Source: an uncultured Duncaniella sp. (GTDB lineage: Bacteria; Bacteroidota; Bacteroidia; Bacteroidales; Muribaculaceae). From it: a DNA stretch of 64,000 nucleotides. The stretch is from contig CAJUIX010000013.1 of the NCBI GenBank assembly GCA_910586665.1, positions 1-64,000 of the forward strand, read 5' to 3'. A program made the translations under genes and the position numbers. The notes beneath the pieces are model-generated. The model was given only the letters and a program-made list of their open reading frames with translations. It was not told where the DNA came from and did not search any database. Position 1 is the first letter of the stretch, and each line of letters opens with the position of its first letter. Shown here in pieces: positions 25,628 to 35,632 of this stretch.

Positions 25628-25659
25628 TTTGGTGATTTTGGCGGAAGGTGCTAAATTTG
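25628..25659 (+). promoter_or_regulatory. Bacteroidota-type promoter for the GH8 gene
   Basis: TTTG (25628-25631), a 20-nt spacer, then TAAATTTG (25652-25659). The start site is predicted near 25665, downstream of the ATG at 25661, which supports the ATG at 25706 as the true start. Confidence 0.8.
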
Positions 25660-25705
25660 TATGCAAGTACAATTTCCAAGCATCATTATCCTCTGTTTTT
25701 TCACC

Positions 25706-26917
25706 ATGACCACAAGAACCATACTCGCCGCGATAGCGGCAGCCATTGTATCATTTGGGGCAAACGCCGAAAACCTCTTCTCATCCCTGCTCGGCAAAAG
25801 CCGGCAGGAGGTGGATGAACGAATCAGCCGGACCTGGGACCATTTTTTCACCCCGGCAGACCTCGACCGCTATGAGGAGGACGACGAAAGCTCCGTCTAC
25901 TATGACAGTCCCGACGGACTGGCCTTCATAATGGACACCGGCAACAACGACGTGCGCTCCGAAGGTATGTCCTACGGCATGATGATCAGCGTGCAGCTCG
26001 GCCACCGCGAGCAGTTCGACAAACTCTGGGAGTGGTCGAAAAAACACATGGCCTACGACAAAGGCTCGAAGTGGGACGGCTATTTCTGCTGGCAGTGCAA
26101 GCCCGACGGCACCAAGCTCGGCGGCAGCAATGCCTCCGACGGCGAGCTTTACTATGTCACCGCCCTCTATCTCGCCGCAGAGCGCTGGGAAGAGCCGCGC
26201 TACCGGCGCGAGGCCGACGAAATCCTGGCCAAAATCATGAACAAGGATGGCCGTCGCAGCGGTGTCTACAACCTATATAACCGCGACAACGCACTGATAA
26301 CCTTCGTCCCTGACCGCATGGGCCACGGATTCAGCGACCCCTCCTACCAGCTTCCGGCCTTTCTCGACAAATGGGCGCGCACTGCCGCCACCGACCGGCA
26401 ATTCTGGGAAAGAGCGGCAACCGAGGCGCGCCGCCACCTCATCGCCTCCGCCCACCCCTCGACGGGGCTGTATCCCGACTACAGCGAGTATGACGGCACG
26501 GCCTACCGCTGGCCATACGCTGAATACGACACGTCGATCTACATGTATGACGCCATCCGTTGCCCCATGAACGTGGGCATGGACTATTATCTCTGCGGCA
26601 AGGACAGGGAGAAACAGCGCGAGGTGATGACGCGCCTGCTGGAATTCTTCAAAAACGATGACTTCACCCACGGACACTTTTCGCTCGACGGCTCGGAAGC
26701 ATCTGATCAGTACACCCGGGGCATGGCCGGGGCAAATGCCGTTGGCGCGATAGCCCTCGCCGACTCCGACTCGCCGCAGCTGCGCGAACTTGCACGCGAA
26801 TATGTGCAGCGGCTCTGGGATGCCGAGCCACCGACAGGCAAATACCGCTACTACGAAGGCATGGTCTACTTCCTCTCCATGCTCCACGTCTCCGGCCACT
26901 TCACCCTCGATTTCTGA
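25706..26917 (+). CDS. Glycoside hydrolase family 8, exo-oligoxylanase-like
   Basis: 403 residues with a signal peptide (ILAAIAAAIVSFGANA). GH8 enzymes are inverting hydrolases with an (alpha/alpha)6 barrel acting on beta-1,4-xylan, cellulose or chitosan. The signature DVRSEGMSYGMM contains the general acid Glu86, and further conserved aromatic/acidic motifs follow (KWDGYFCWQC, SNASDGELYYVTAL, YPDYSEYDGT). Its length and the lack of carbohydrate-binding modules fit reducing-end xylose-releasing exo-oligoxylanase (Rex) rather than endoglucanase. It probably acts in the periplasm on imported oligosaccharides. Monocistronic, with a promoter at 25628-25659; no SusC/SusD genes are adjacent. Confidence 0.9.
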   Translation: MTTRTILAAIAAAIVSFGANAENLFSSLLGKSRQEVDERISRTWDHFFTPADLDRYEEDDESSVYYDSPDGLAFIMDTGNNDVRSEGMSYGMMISVQLGHREQFDKLWEWSKKHMAYDKGSKWDGYFCWQCKPDGTKLGGSNASDGELYYVTALYLAAERWEEPRYRREADEILAKIMNKDGRRSGVYNLYNRDNALITFVPDRMGHGFSDPSYQLPAFLDKWARTAATDRQFWERAATEARRHLIASAHPSTGLYPDYSEYDGTAYRWPYAEYDTSIYMYDAIRCPMNVGMDYYLCGKDREKQREVMTRLLEFFKNDDFTHGHFSLDGSEASDQYTRGMAGANAVGAIALADSDSPQLRELAREYVQRLWDAEPPTGKYRYYEGMVYFLSMLHVSGHFTLDF

Positions 26918-26944
26918 TATTGCAGGGGGTATAAAAAATTGTCC

Positions 26945-27196
26945 GCTGCTCCTTTCAATCAAGGAGCAACAGGACCAAAGCCAAAAGGCGTCAAAACAGT
27001 TTGAAAAACTGTTTCCTTTCCAATAATGTAGAGATTATATCATACTTACACTACACCATCGTTGCCGCCGGGGAAGCGTCGTCGCGACGAGTCTCGTGGC
27101 AAAGTTGCCTTTTTCCTTAGTCCAAAAATGTGAATTTAATGCGTAAAATTTTATCAGTCCAAGGATTGCAACTATTGTGGTGTTTCTTTTCGAGTG
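26945..27196 (-). ncRNA. Candidate small RNA, unassigned
   Basis: A consensus promoter (27197-27228, minus) points into a 280-bp gap with no credible gene. The transcript would run leftwards through the palindromes TCGTCGCGACGA and AAACAGTTT-GAA-AAACTGTTT, and end at the hairpin TGCTCCTT/AAGGAGCA (26947-26968). On the minus strand that hairpin is followed after 8 nt by TTTTTT. I do not recognise it as tmRNA, RNase P RNA or SRP RNA. The boundaries are estimates. Confidence 0.4.
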
Positions 27197-27228
27197 CAAA
27201 GTTATAAACTTTTCATATATCATTCAAA
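27197..27228 (-). promoter_or_regulatory. Bacteroidota-type promoter facing the 27.0 kb gap
   Basis: Minus strand: TTTG (27228-27225), 20-nt spacer, TAACTTTG (27204-27197). It has consensus elements and spacing but no protein gene downstream. Confidence 0.65.
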
Positions 27229-27314
27229 ATCATAAAACATTTGTTAATAATTTTTAACTATGACGTAGCGCTATTTATGTGAGTATTTCTACGATAAATT
27301 ATGTGGATGTTTTG

Positions 27315-28406
27315 TTATTTCATGCTTTCGAAATAGTGGTCGAGGATGTCGCGGGCGGCGGTGAAGGAGGACTGCTGGTTGTTGAGCACCCGGATTTCGC
27401 GCTCGGCAAGCATGCGCTCGATTTCGGGATTGTTGTAGAAGTGGGCGCGGAGCTGTGAGTCGATTGTCTCATACATCCAGTAGCGGGCCTGTTCGCTGCG
27501 CTTGCGCTCGAAGTAGCCGTTGGCGTCGACGAATTCGAAGTAGCGGTCAATCATGTCCCACACTTCGGGGATTCCGAGTTCGAAATAGCCTGAGTAGGTG
27601 AGCACTTCGGGCTGCCAGCCGGAGGCTGTCGGGGGGAAGAGGTGGAGGGCGCTGCGGAACTGTGCCTGGGCGAGCTGGGCGCGGGGGATGTTGTCGCCGT
27701 CGGCCTTGTTGATGACTATGCCGTCGGCCATTTCCATGATGCCGCGCTTGATGCCCTGGAGTTCGTCGCCGGTGCCTGCGAGCTGGATGAGGAGGAAGAA
27801 GTCGACCATCGAGTGGACGGCTGTCTCGCTCTGTCCGACGCCTACGGTCTCGACAAATATGTTGTCAAAGCCGGCGGCCTCGCAGAGGACTATCGTCTCG
27901 CGGGTCTTGCGGGCCACGCCGCCGAGGGAGCCGGCCGAGGGGCTGGGACGGATGAAGGCGTCGGGGTGGACGGAGAGCTTCTCCATGCGTGTCTTGTCGC
28001 CGAGGATGCTCCCCTTTGTGCGCTCGCTGGAGGGGTCGATGGCGAGGACGGCGAGCTTGCCGCCGCGGCGGAGGACGTGGAGACCGAAGACATCAATCGA
28101 CGTGCTCTTGCCGGCTCCGGGGACGCCGGTGATGCCGATGCGCCTCGAGCGGCCCGAGTGGGGGAGACATTTTTCAATCACTTCCTGCGCTATGGCCTGG
28201 TGGTCGGGCGAGAGGCTCTCGACGAGGGTCACGGCGCGGGCCAGGATGGTGGTGTCGCCTTTGAGTATGCCTTCGACGAGCTCTGCCGCCGAGGGGAGCA
28301 CGCGCCGGCGGCGGGTGCGGAGGTAGGGATTGACAACCGGGGGCTGTGTCACTCCTTTGTTGACGGTGAGGCCGCCAAACTGGTCATCGTTTTCGATATG
28401 CTTCAC
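27315..28406 (-). CDS. meaB: Methylmalonyl-CoA mutase-associated GTPase MeaB
   Basis: A 363-residue G3E-family GTPase that protects and reloads the adenosylcobalamin-dependent methylmalonyl-CoA mutase. Walker A is GVPGAGKS, the switch region includes VETVGVGQSE, and the base-recognition motif NKADGDN follows. The N-terminal helical part and the C-terminal dimerisation arm are present. Methylmalonyl-CoA mutase is central to propionate formation in Bacteroidales, but its genes are not in this window. It follows two DUF1573 genes by 25 bp and is probably read from the promoter at 29997-30027. Confidence 0.94.
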   Translation of the reverse strand: MKHIENDDQFGGLTVNKGVTQPPVVNPYLRTRRRRVLPSAAELVEGILKGDTTILARAVTLVESLSPDHQAIAQEVIEKCLPHSGRSRRIGITGVPGAGKSTSIDVFGLHVLRRGGKLAVLAIDPSSERTKGSILGDKTRMEKLSVHPDAFIRPSPSAGSLGGVARKTRETIVLCEAAGFDNIFVETVGVGQSETAVHSMVDFFLLIQLAGTGDELQGIKRGIMEMADGIVINKADGDNIPRAQLAQAQFRSALHLFPPTASGWQPEVLTYSGYFELGIPEVWDMIDRYFEFVDANGYFERKRSEQARYWMYETIDSQLRAHFYNNPEIERMLAEREIRVLNNQQSSFTAARDILDHYFESMK

Positions 28407-28431
28407 GGTATAATTTGTTTCGGTTATATTC

Positions 28432-29514
28432 TTAGATTACTTCAGCCACGACGCGTACCATAGTGGTGGGGTGTTCAGGGTCGTTGGCTATTATGCTGAT
28501 GCGGGCGTTGAGGAGGTCCTTGTCAGCGAGCCGCGAGGGGTCGACTGTGACCTCGGCCTGTGTGCTCTTGCCCGGCTTGACGGTGTCGGATTTCAGGGCG
28601 ACGCTGACCGCATCGTCGGCGCAGCTGATGCTGCGGATGATGAGGGGGCTCTTGCCCTTGTTGGTGATAGTTAGGTTGCGGCGGATCGGGGCGTCGCTGC
28701 GGGAGATTCGCTCGAGGTCGATAGCGGTGACGTCGGTGTCTATGACAGGGGCTTTCTCGCGCTCCTTGGCTGAGAGCGACGAGAAGTCCTCGCCGATAAT
28801 GGCCACGGTCTCGACGGTCACCTTCTCGGCCGAGGAGGGGGAGGGGGCGACGGTGAGCGAGTCGGTCACAACGCCCCACGAACCGATGCCGTTGCTGTCA
28901 AGTATGGTCGAGATGACGAAGCGGTCGCCCGGGGGGACTGCCGCCGGCTCGAGGACTACCTTTATATATGGCGGGACGCCGGCGACTACGGGGCGCAGCG
29001 TGTCGGCCGAGGCATTGTAGCCTTCGAGAAACTGGCCGCCGGTGTGCCCCTTGGTTATCTCACCGTAGGCAATCATCTTGGAGCGCAGCTTCATCGGGCC
29101 GCATGACACCGGGAAGCGCGATTTGAGGGTGTTGGAGGCGCCGATGACCGTCCCCTGTATGGTCAGTGCCGAGCGCAGGGGAGCGCAGTCGAGGTCGACG
29201 TTGACGTATTTGACGAAGCGTCCGGGGCGCCCCTTTGGGTCGTAGCCGACACGGATTGTGGCGGTGTCGCCGGGGGCTATCGGGTCGCGGGAGTATTCGG
29301 GGCGTGTGCAGCCGCAGTTGGCGCGTGCGGATATTATGGCAATCGGCTCGTCGCCGGTGTTCACGAGGCGGAAGTCGCAGTAGACCATGCCGAGGTCTTC
29401 GTCGAAGGCCCCGAAGTCATGCTTCTGTTCGAGCCATACGCCCCGGCCTTTGGCCGAGGCGCAGAGCACGGCCAGCATGGCGGCTGTCAGGGTGAGGATG
29501 GTGCGGGCTTTCAT
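28432..29514 (-). CDS. DUF1573-containing exported protein
   Basis: 360 residues with a signal peptide (LTAAMLAVLCASA). Residues about 28-125 are a clear DUF1573 domain: an immunoglobulin-like fold with HDFGAFDED, then RANCGCTRPEYSRDPIAPGD and YDPKGRPGRF. A second, more divergent domain of the same type follows (about 255-355, NLTITNKGKSPLIIRSISC). DUF1573 resembles the ASPM/SPD-2/Hydin fold, found in many exported Bacteroidota proteins of unknown role. The paired cysteines of NCGC are conserved in the first copy. Located between a short DUF1573 protein and meaB in the same operon. Confidence 0.85.
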   Translation of the reverse strand: MKARTILTLTAAMLAVLCASAKGRGVWLEQKHDFGAFDEDLGMVYCDFRLVNTGDEPIAIISARANCGCTRPEYSRDPIAPGDTATIRVGYDPKGRPGRFVKYVNVDLDCAPLRSALTIQGTVIGASNTLKSRFPVSCGPMKLRSKMIAYGEITKGHTGGQFLEGYNASADTLRPVVAGVPPYIKVVLEPAAVPPGDRFVISTILDSNGIGSWGVVTDSLTVAPSPSSAEKVTVETVAIIGEDFSSLSAKEREKAPVIDTDVTAIDLERISRSDAPIRRNLTITNKGKSPLIIRSISCADDAVSVALKSDTVKPGKSTQAEVTVDPSRLADKDLLNARISIIANDPEHPTTMVRVVAEVI

Positions 29515-29543
29515 ATTGATGACTGTCGTGATGCGGGTTTGGA

Positions 29544-29933
29544 TCAGGGAACTATGACACCTTTGAATGTCAGGGTCTTGCGACCTGACGAGGCATTGGT
29601 CTTGACCTTGACAGCGCGGTCAAACTCGCCGGCGCGTCCGCGGGGCTGGAAGGTGATCTTTATCTCCCCTTTCTTGCCGGGCGCTATGGGCGACTTGGGA
29701 TAGGAGGGCTTCGTGCAGCCGCAGCCGCCGTTGGTGACGTTGATAATCGTGAGAGGGGCGGTGCCGGTGTTGGTGAATTCGTAGACGGCTGTCACGGCGC
29801 CACCCTTCTCCTTGATGGTGCCGAACTCATGGGAGGTCTTGGTGAACGTGATTTCGGCCTTGGCCTTATCCTTGGCCTCCATTCCGGCAAATCCGGCAAT
29901 GGCAAGGAGCATTATGAGAAGCAGTTTTTTCAT
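29544..29933 (-). CDS. Short DUF1573 exported protein
   Basis: 129 residues: a signal peptide (LIMLLAIAGFAGMEA) followed by one DUF1573 domain, with HEFGTIKEKGG, NGGCGCTKPSYPKSPIAPG and FQPRGRAGEFDRAV. It is essentially a single-domain version of the next gene. First gene of the DUF1573-DUF1573-meaB run, 29 bp before the next, with a well-formed promoter upstream. The function of the family is unknown; periplasmic or surface location is expected. Confidence 0.88.
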   Translation of the reverse strand: MKKLLLIMLLAIAGFAGMEAKDKAKAEITFTKTSHEFGTIKEKGGAVTAVYEFTNTGTAPLTIINVTNGGCGCTKPSYPKSPIAPGKKGEIKITFQPRGRAGEFDRAVKVKTNASSGRKTLTFKGVIVP

Positions 29934-29996
29934 ACTATGGATATGTTTGTTTTTTTCAATTGCGCGGGATGATTATATGTTCGGAAGAGATTGATG

Positions 29997-30027
29997 CAAA
30001 ATTAGTCAAAATAGCTGAATTTCCAAA
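29997..30027 (-). promoter_or_regulatory. Bacteroidota-type promoter for the DUF1573/meaB operon
   Basis: Minus strand: TTTG (30027-30024), 19-nt spacer, TAATTTTG (30004-29997). Predicted leader of about 57 nt to the ATG at 29933. Confidence 0.7.
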
Positions 30028-30104
30028 TTATAAACATTTTCGGCAGTGGCAATGTTTTTCTGATAGAGACATCAACCTTGGCAATAACATCTTTCAACTT
30101 GTTT

Positions 30105-30329
30105 ATGAGACGAAAAAAATCACTCTTTATCATCGCCTCCCTTATCATCGCCCTGATACTTCCAGTGTTAATGACGGGTTGCGGCACCGTGCGCGGCCAC
30201 TGGGGCATAGAGCACGAATATGAGTTTCCTGATGACGGTTACCACCATCACAAGAAGCATAAGAAAAAGAAACATAAGAAGCATCACCACCACGACCACG
30301 ATTCAGAGCTTGATACGGGTGAATTTTAG
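30105..30329 (+). CDS. Small His/Lys-rich lipoprotein
   Basis: 74 residues from the ATG at 30105. A basic MRRKK start, a hydrophobic stretch and the lipobox LMTGC indicate a lipoprotein. After a short acidic-aromatic segment (GIEHEYEFPDDG) the tail is a run of histidines and lysines (YHHHKKHKKKKHKK, HHHHDHD) that ends with an acidic patch. I do not recognise a family. The histidine clusters suggest divalent metal binding, such as nickel, zinc or copper, or binding to polyanions; this is inference. It ends one base before the convergent HepT-like gene. Confidence 0.65.
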   Translation: MRRKKSLFIIASLIIALILPVLMTGCGTVRGHWGIEHEYEFPDDGYHHHKKHKKKKHKKHHHHDHDSELDTGEF

Positions 30330-30330
30330 G

Positions 30331-30684
30331 CTATTCGTCGCTGAACCGGGATATCAGCCTTTCAATGTCTTTCTTTAATAGTGGTATATGGCGTATTACC
30401 AAACCCCATAAAAATTCAGTTTCAACGCTGTCGTATCCGTGGATTATCCTATTGCGGGTATTGATTATCTCCTTACCATTAGGAATCTCAAATGATGGGT
30501 CCTTCTTCCGTATACGGTTGATTGCCTCACCCATTATTTCCGTTTTGCGTTCAACAGCACAAATCCTCAACCTGTCTTTTTCAAAGAGGTCGAAACGTTT
30601 TGGAAAGTCGGCAAAGAAACCTTCCAGTTCATTTATAGCGTCAAGCACATCCTGAAGATGCTTAAGAATATATTCATCAGCCAT
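30331..30684 (-). CDS. hepT: HepT-like toxin (DUF86 ribonuclease)
   Basis: 117 residues from the ATG at 30684. This is the HEPN-superfamily toxin of HepT/MntA systems. The catalytic motif R-x4-H-x-Y is present as RNRIIHGYD near residue 83, preceded by KTEIMGEAINRI. HepT proteins are metal-independent RNases that act on RNA in the cytoplasm and are silenced when the partner nucleotidyltransferase adds AMP to the tyrosine of the motif; that tyrosine is retained here. It overlaps the upstream mntA by 8 bp, the usual tight coupling of the pair. Confidence 0.9.
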   Translation of the reverse strand: MADEYILKHLQDVLDAINELEGFFADFPKRFDLFEKDRLRICAVERKTEIMGEAINRIRKKDPSFEIPNGKEIINTRNRIIHGYDSVETEFLWGLVIRHIPLLKKDIERLISRFSDE

Positions 30685-30982
30685 AAAGCAACTGTTTGGT
30701 CCGGTTGACATTCTGGATGAAGTACTTGTTTTTAAGCCCTTTCTCCACTACTAAATCGACCTTTCTTCCGAGTAGTTTTTCCAACGCTTCTTGGAAATCG
30801 AAATAGTTGGCGACATAGTCCCACTTTTCATGGTCGGTTGTGTCGAAGTTGACAAGGAGGTCCACATCGCTATCGTCGTTGAATCTATCGGTAAGTATAG
30901 AGCCAAAGACGGACAGCGTTTTGACCCGATGCTTTCTGCAAAGGTCAAATATTCGTTGGAGATTCAGTTCAATCAACTTCAT
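30677..30982 (-). CDS. mntA: MntA-like nucleotidyltransferase antitoxin
   Basis: 101 residues from the ATG at 30982. A minimal nucleotidyltransferase with the complete catalytic motif GS-x10-D-x-D (GSILTDRFNDDSDVD) at about residues 27-41, and a third acidic residue in KVDLVVEKG. Members of this group AMPylate the HepT tyrosine and so neutralise it. First gene of the pair. A possible -7 element TATATTTG lies at 31004-31011 (minus), 22 bp upstream. The gene and its partner have lower GC than the surrounding housekeeping genes, consistent with mobility. Confidence 0.9.
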   Translation of the reverse strand: MKLIELNLQRIFDLCRKHRVKTLSVFGSILTDRFNDDSDVDLLVNFDTTDHEKWDYVANYFDFQEALEKLLGRKVDLVVEKGLKNKYFIQNVNRTKQLLYG

Positions 30983-31003
30983 AAATAAAGTGAGTAATAA
31001 GTG

Positions 31004-31011
31004 CAAATATA
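31004..31011 (-). promoter_or_regulatory. Possible -7 element for mntA-hepT
   Basis: Minus-strand TATATTTG matches TAnnTTTG. A start site near 30997 gives a leader of about 15 nt. No clear -33 TTTG at the right distance. Confidence 0.4.
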
Positions 31012-31022
31012 CAAAATATTAT

Positions 31023-31075
31023 GAAAAAAACAGTCCTGCCCGGAAATAATCTATACCGGATAGGGCTGTTTTTAT
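31023..31075 (-). terminator. Intrinsic terminator after maeB
   Basis: AACAGTCC...CCCGG (31030-31043) faces CCGG...GGGCTGTT (31056-31070) with an internal mismatch. A-runs and T-runs flank both sides, so it is probably bidirectional: T-run on the minus strand for maeB. Confidence 0.7.
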
Positions 31076-31098
31076 AATTTTAAGTATAATTGGGGGAC

Positions 31099-33375
<2,277 letters not shown>

Positions 33376-33427
33376 GTTAAAAATATGCGTATCGTCTGCG
33401 ATGACAATTTTATAGTAATATAGGGCG

Positions 33428-33435
33428 CAAAGTTA
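33428..33435 (-). promoter_or_regulatory. Possible -7 element for maeB
   Basis: Minus-strand TAACTTTG, 52 bp upstream of the ATG at 33375. The -33 region has no good TTTG. The remaining 290 bp of the A/T-rich gap to 33728 shows no supported gene. Confidence 0.4.
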
Positions 33436-33727
33436 ACAAAAATCCACCATAACACCGTCCATAGTTATAAAAATTTAGCAAATTGCCACAAAAATAGGGA
33501 TTAATACTGAAAATATGGAGCTCTCGGCCCTTTCAGGCCTATATCAGCCGTCGCGACTGTTAAAAATCCGCATATTAAAAGTTTTATGTTAAAAATTGGG
33601 AGAGATTGGAAATATTTACTACATTTACAGCGTGAATGTGTGTCCATTTCGTCGGCGACGGAGCCGCACACTGTGTTTTGTCTATATTTCTACTTACTAC
33701 TTCTCATTTTAATTAAACTATTTTCGC

Positions 33728-34771
33728 ATGAAGAGGATATTCCTTTTACCGCTTTTGGCGCTGCTGACGGCGCTGAACGTGTCGGCTCAATCCGACCCGC
33801 GGCAGCCCCTTGTGTTCGGAGTGGCGTTCTACAATCTCGAGAATCTTTTTGACACAATCAACAATAACGGTAAGTATGACCTTGAGTTCTCGCCCGCCGG
33901 CCCGCGCCAGTGGAACAGCGAGAAGTATTGGAGCAAGATCAACAATCTTGCCTATTGTATCTCGAAAATGGTGACCAAGAATACCCCGATGGGTCCGGCC
34001 ATCATCGGAGTGTCGGAGATTGAGAACAAGAGCTGCCTCGACGACCTCGTCCGTGCGAAGGATATCAAGCAGTGGCGCCTGCAGGTGGTGCACCACGATT
34101 CGCCCGACCGTCGCGGTGTCGACGTCGGCCTCCTCTACAACCCCCGCCTGTTCAAGGTGCTCGATGTGACCAACCACACGCTCGTCATTCCCGGCTACGA
34201 GGAGTTCCGTACCCGCGACCAGATGTGCGTCACCGGCATCCTCGGCGGCGACACCCTCAGTGTGATTGTCAACCACTGGCCTTCGCGTCTCGGCGGTCAG
34301 GAGCGCTCGAGCTATCTGCGCGAAGCAGCCGCCTCGCTCTCCAAGCACATCGCCGACTCCCTCTGGGCCATCCGCCCGAACCAGGGCGTAATAGTCATGG
34401 GCGACCTTAACGACGACCCGCAGGACAAGTCGTGTGCCGTGGCCCTCGGCGCCAAGCGCGACCAGGACAAGGTGGGTCCCCACGGATTCTTCAACCCCTG
34501 GTGGCGTGTGCTCGACAAGGGCATCGGCACCCTCGCCTATAAGAGCCAGTGGAACCTCTTCGACCAAATCATCGTCTCCGGCACACTGCTGAAGCACAAC
34601 GGCGCACAGCTGCAATACAGCTCCTGCAAGGTCAACAACTTTGACTTCCTCTTCGACACCGAGGGGCAGCGTCAGGGCTATCCCAAGCGCACATACGCAT
34701 CGGGCGCATGGCTCAACGGCTACTCCGACCACTTCCCCACAATAGTATTCCTCCACAAGGTGAGAAAATAA
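33728..34771 (+). CDS. Exported endonuclease/exonuclease/phosphatase-family hydrolase
   Basis: 347 residues with a cleavable signal peptide (LLALLTALNVSAQ), so it acts outside the cytoplasm. The EEP fold is recognisable by its active-site motifs in order: FYNLENLFDT (metal-binding Asn/Glu), GVSEIENKS, DVGLLYNP, NHWPSRLGG, GDLNDDP and the terminal YSDHFP with catalytic Asp-His. Family members cleave DNA, RNA or phosphomonoesters and phosphodiesters. First gene of an operon with a cytidylate-kinase-like protein, a TonB-dependent receptor and two OB-fold lipoproteins, which favours nucleic acid or nucleotide substrates. No type IX sorting domain is visible. Confidence 0.9.
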   Translation: MKRIFLLPLLALLTALNVSAQSDPRQPLVFGVAFYNLENLFDTINNNGKYDLEFSPAGPRQWNSEKYWSKINNLAYCISKMVTKNTPMGPAIIGVSEIENKSCLDDLVRAKDIKQWRLQVVHHDSPDRRGVDVGLLYNPRLFKVLDVTNHTLVIPGYEEFRTRDQMCVTGILGGDTLSVIVNHWPSRLGGQERSSYLREAAASLSKHIADSLWAIRPNQGVIVMGDLNDDPQDKSCAVALGAKRDQDKVGPHGFFNPWWRVLDKGIGTLAYKSQWNLFDQIIVSGTLLKHNGAQLQYSSCKVNNFDFLFDTEGQRQGYPKRTYASGAWLNGYSDHFPTIVFLHKVRK

Positions 34772-34792
34772 TCAGACCATATCTGCTAATCT

Positions 34793-35467
34793 ATGATGAA
34801 AAGCGACGAAAGCAACATACTCCCCTCCCCGGGGAGCCGCGAGCCATTCGTGATTACTGTCGGACGTCAGTTCGGCAGCGGGGGCCGTGTCCTTGCCAAG
34901 GCTCTCGCGGAGTCACTCGGTATCGCCTACTATGACAAGGAACTGCTCGTCGAGTCCGCCAAGCACGCCGGTGTCAACCCCGACTTTTTCGAGAAGAAGG
35001 ATGAGCGCTTCCCGACCTTCCTCCAGGGTCTGTTCAGTTTCTCTATGGGTGTGACGCCGATGTGTTACTACACCGGCGCATCCTCCATCAGCGACGACGG
35101 ACTCTACAAGAGCATCAGCGAATTCCTGCTCCACACCTCGCGCGAGAAGTCATTCGTGGTCGTGGGCCGAAGCTCGGACTACATCCTGCGCCACCACCCT
35201 CGCTGCGTCAATATCTTCGTCCATGCCCCTATGGAGGAGTGTGTCAGGCGCATCATGGAGCGCAATGACGCCATTGACCATGACAAGGCTCTCGCTATGG
35301 CCAGGAAGACCAACAAGTGGCGCGCCGACTACTACAACTTCTTTACCGACAAGACCTGGGGCGACGCCAAGAGCTACCACCTGACACTCGACTCCTCGCT
35401 CCTCCCGATGGAGGACAACGTGGAGCTTGTCAAGGCCTATCTGCGTCTGCGGGGCCTTATTGACTGA
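34793..35467 (+). CDS. Cytidylate kinase-like family protein
   Basis: 224 residues, cytoplasmic. The P-loop is ITVGRQFGSGGR at about residues 20-31, followed by YYDKELL, the conserved LID region with KTNKWRADYY, and VVVGRSSDY, all typical of the cytidylate-kinase-2 family. Such proteins are thought to phosphorylate CMP/dCMP or a related nucleotide; true activity is unproven for this subgroup. It starts 21 bp after the exported hydrolase and precedes the TonB-dependent receptor, so a salvage role fits. Start codons at 34793 and 34796 are both possible. Confidence 0.87.
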   Translation: MMKSDESNILPSPGSREPFVITVGRQFGSGGRVLAKALAESLGIAYYDKELLVESAKHAGVNPDFFEKKDERFPTFLQGLFSFSMGVTPMCYYTGASSISDDGLYKSISEFLLHTSREKSFVVVGRSSDYILRHHPRCVNIFVHAPMEECVRRIMERNDAIDHDKALAMARKTNKWRADYYNFFTDKTWGDAKSYHLTLDSSLLPMEDNVELVKAYLRLRGLID

Positions 35468-35632
35468 GCGATACAATCATTGTAAGGACATATATACAGA
35501 GATTATATCTTCCCGGCCACTATTGCAACCGGTCCGGGAAACAGGAAGAAGCACGGTCAGCACTGTGCTCCCGCGACGATGTCGCATGTCATTCAAATTG
35601 CGAAATAATACAATCTAATATTTACACTGTTT

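Noticed and set aside
27035..27223. 62-residue minus-strand reading frame in the 27 kb gap
   Set aside because: Its start lies upstream of the predicted transcription start and the residues show no protein-like pattern.
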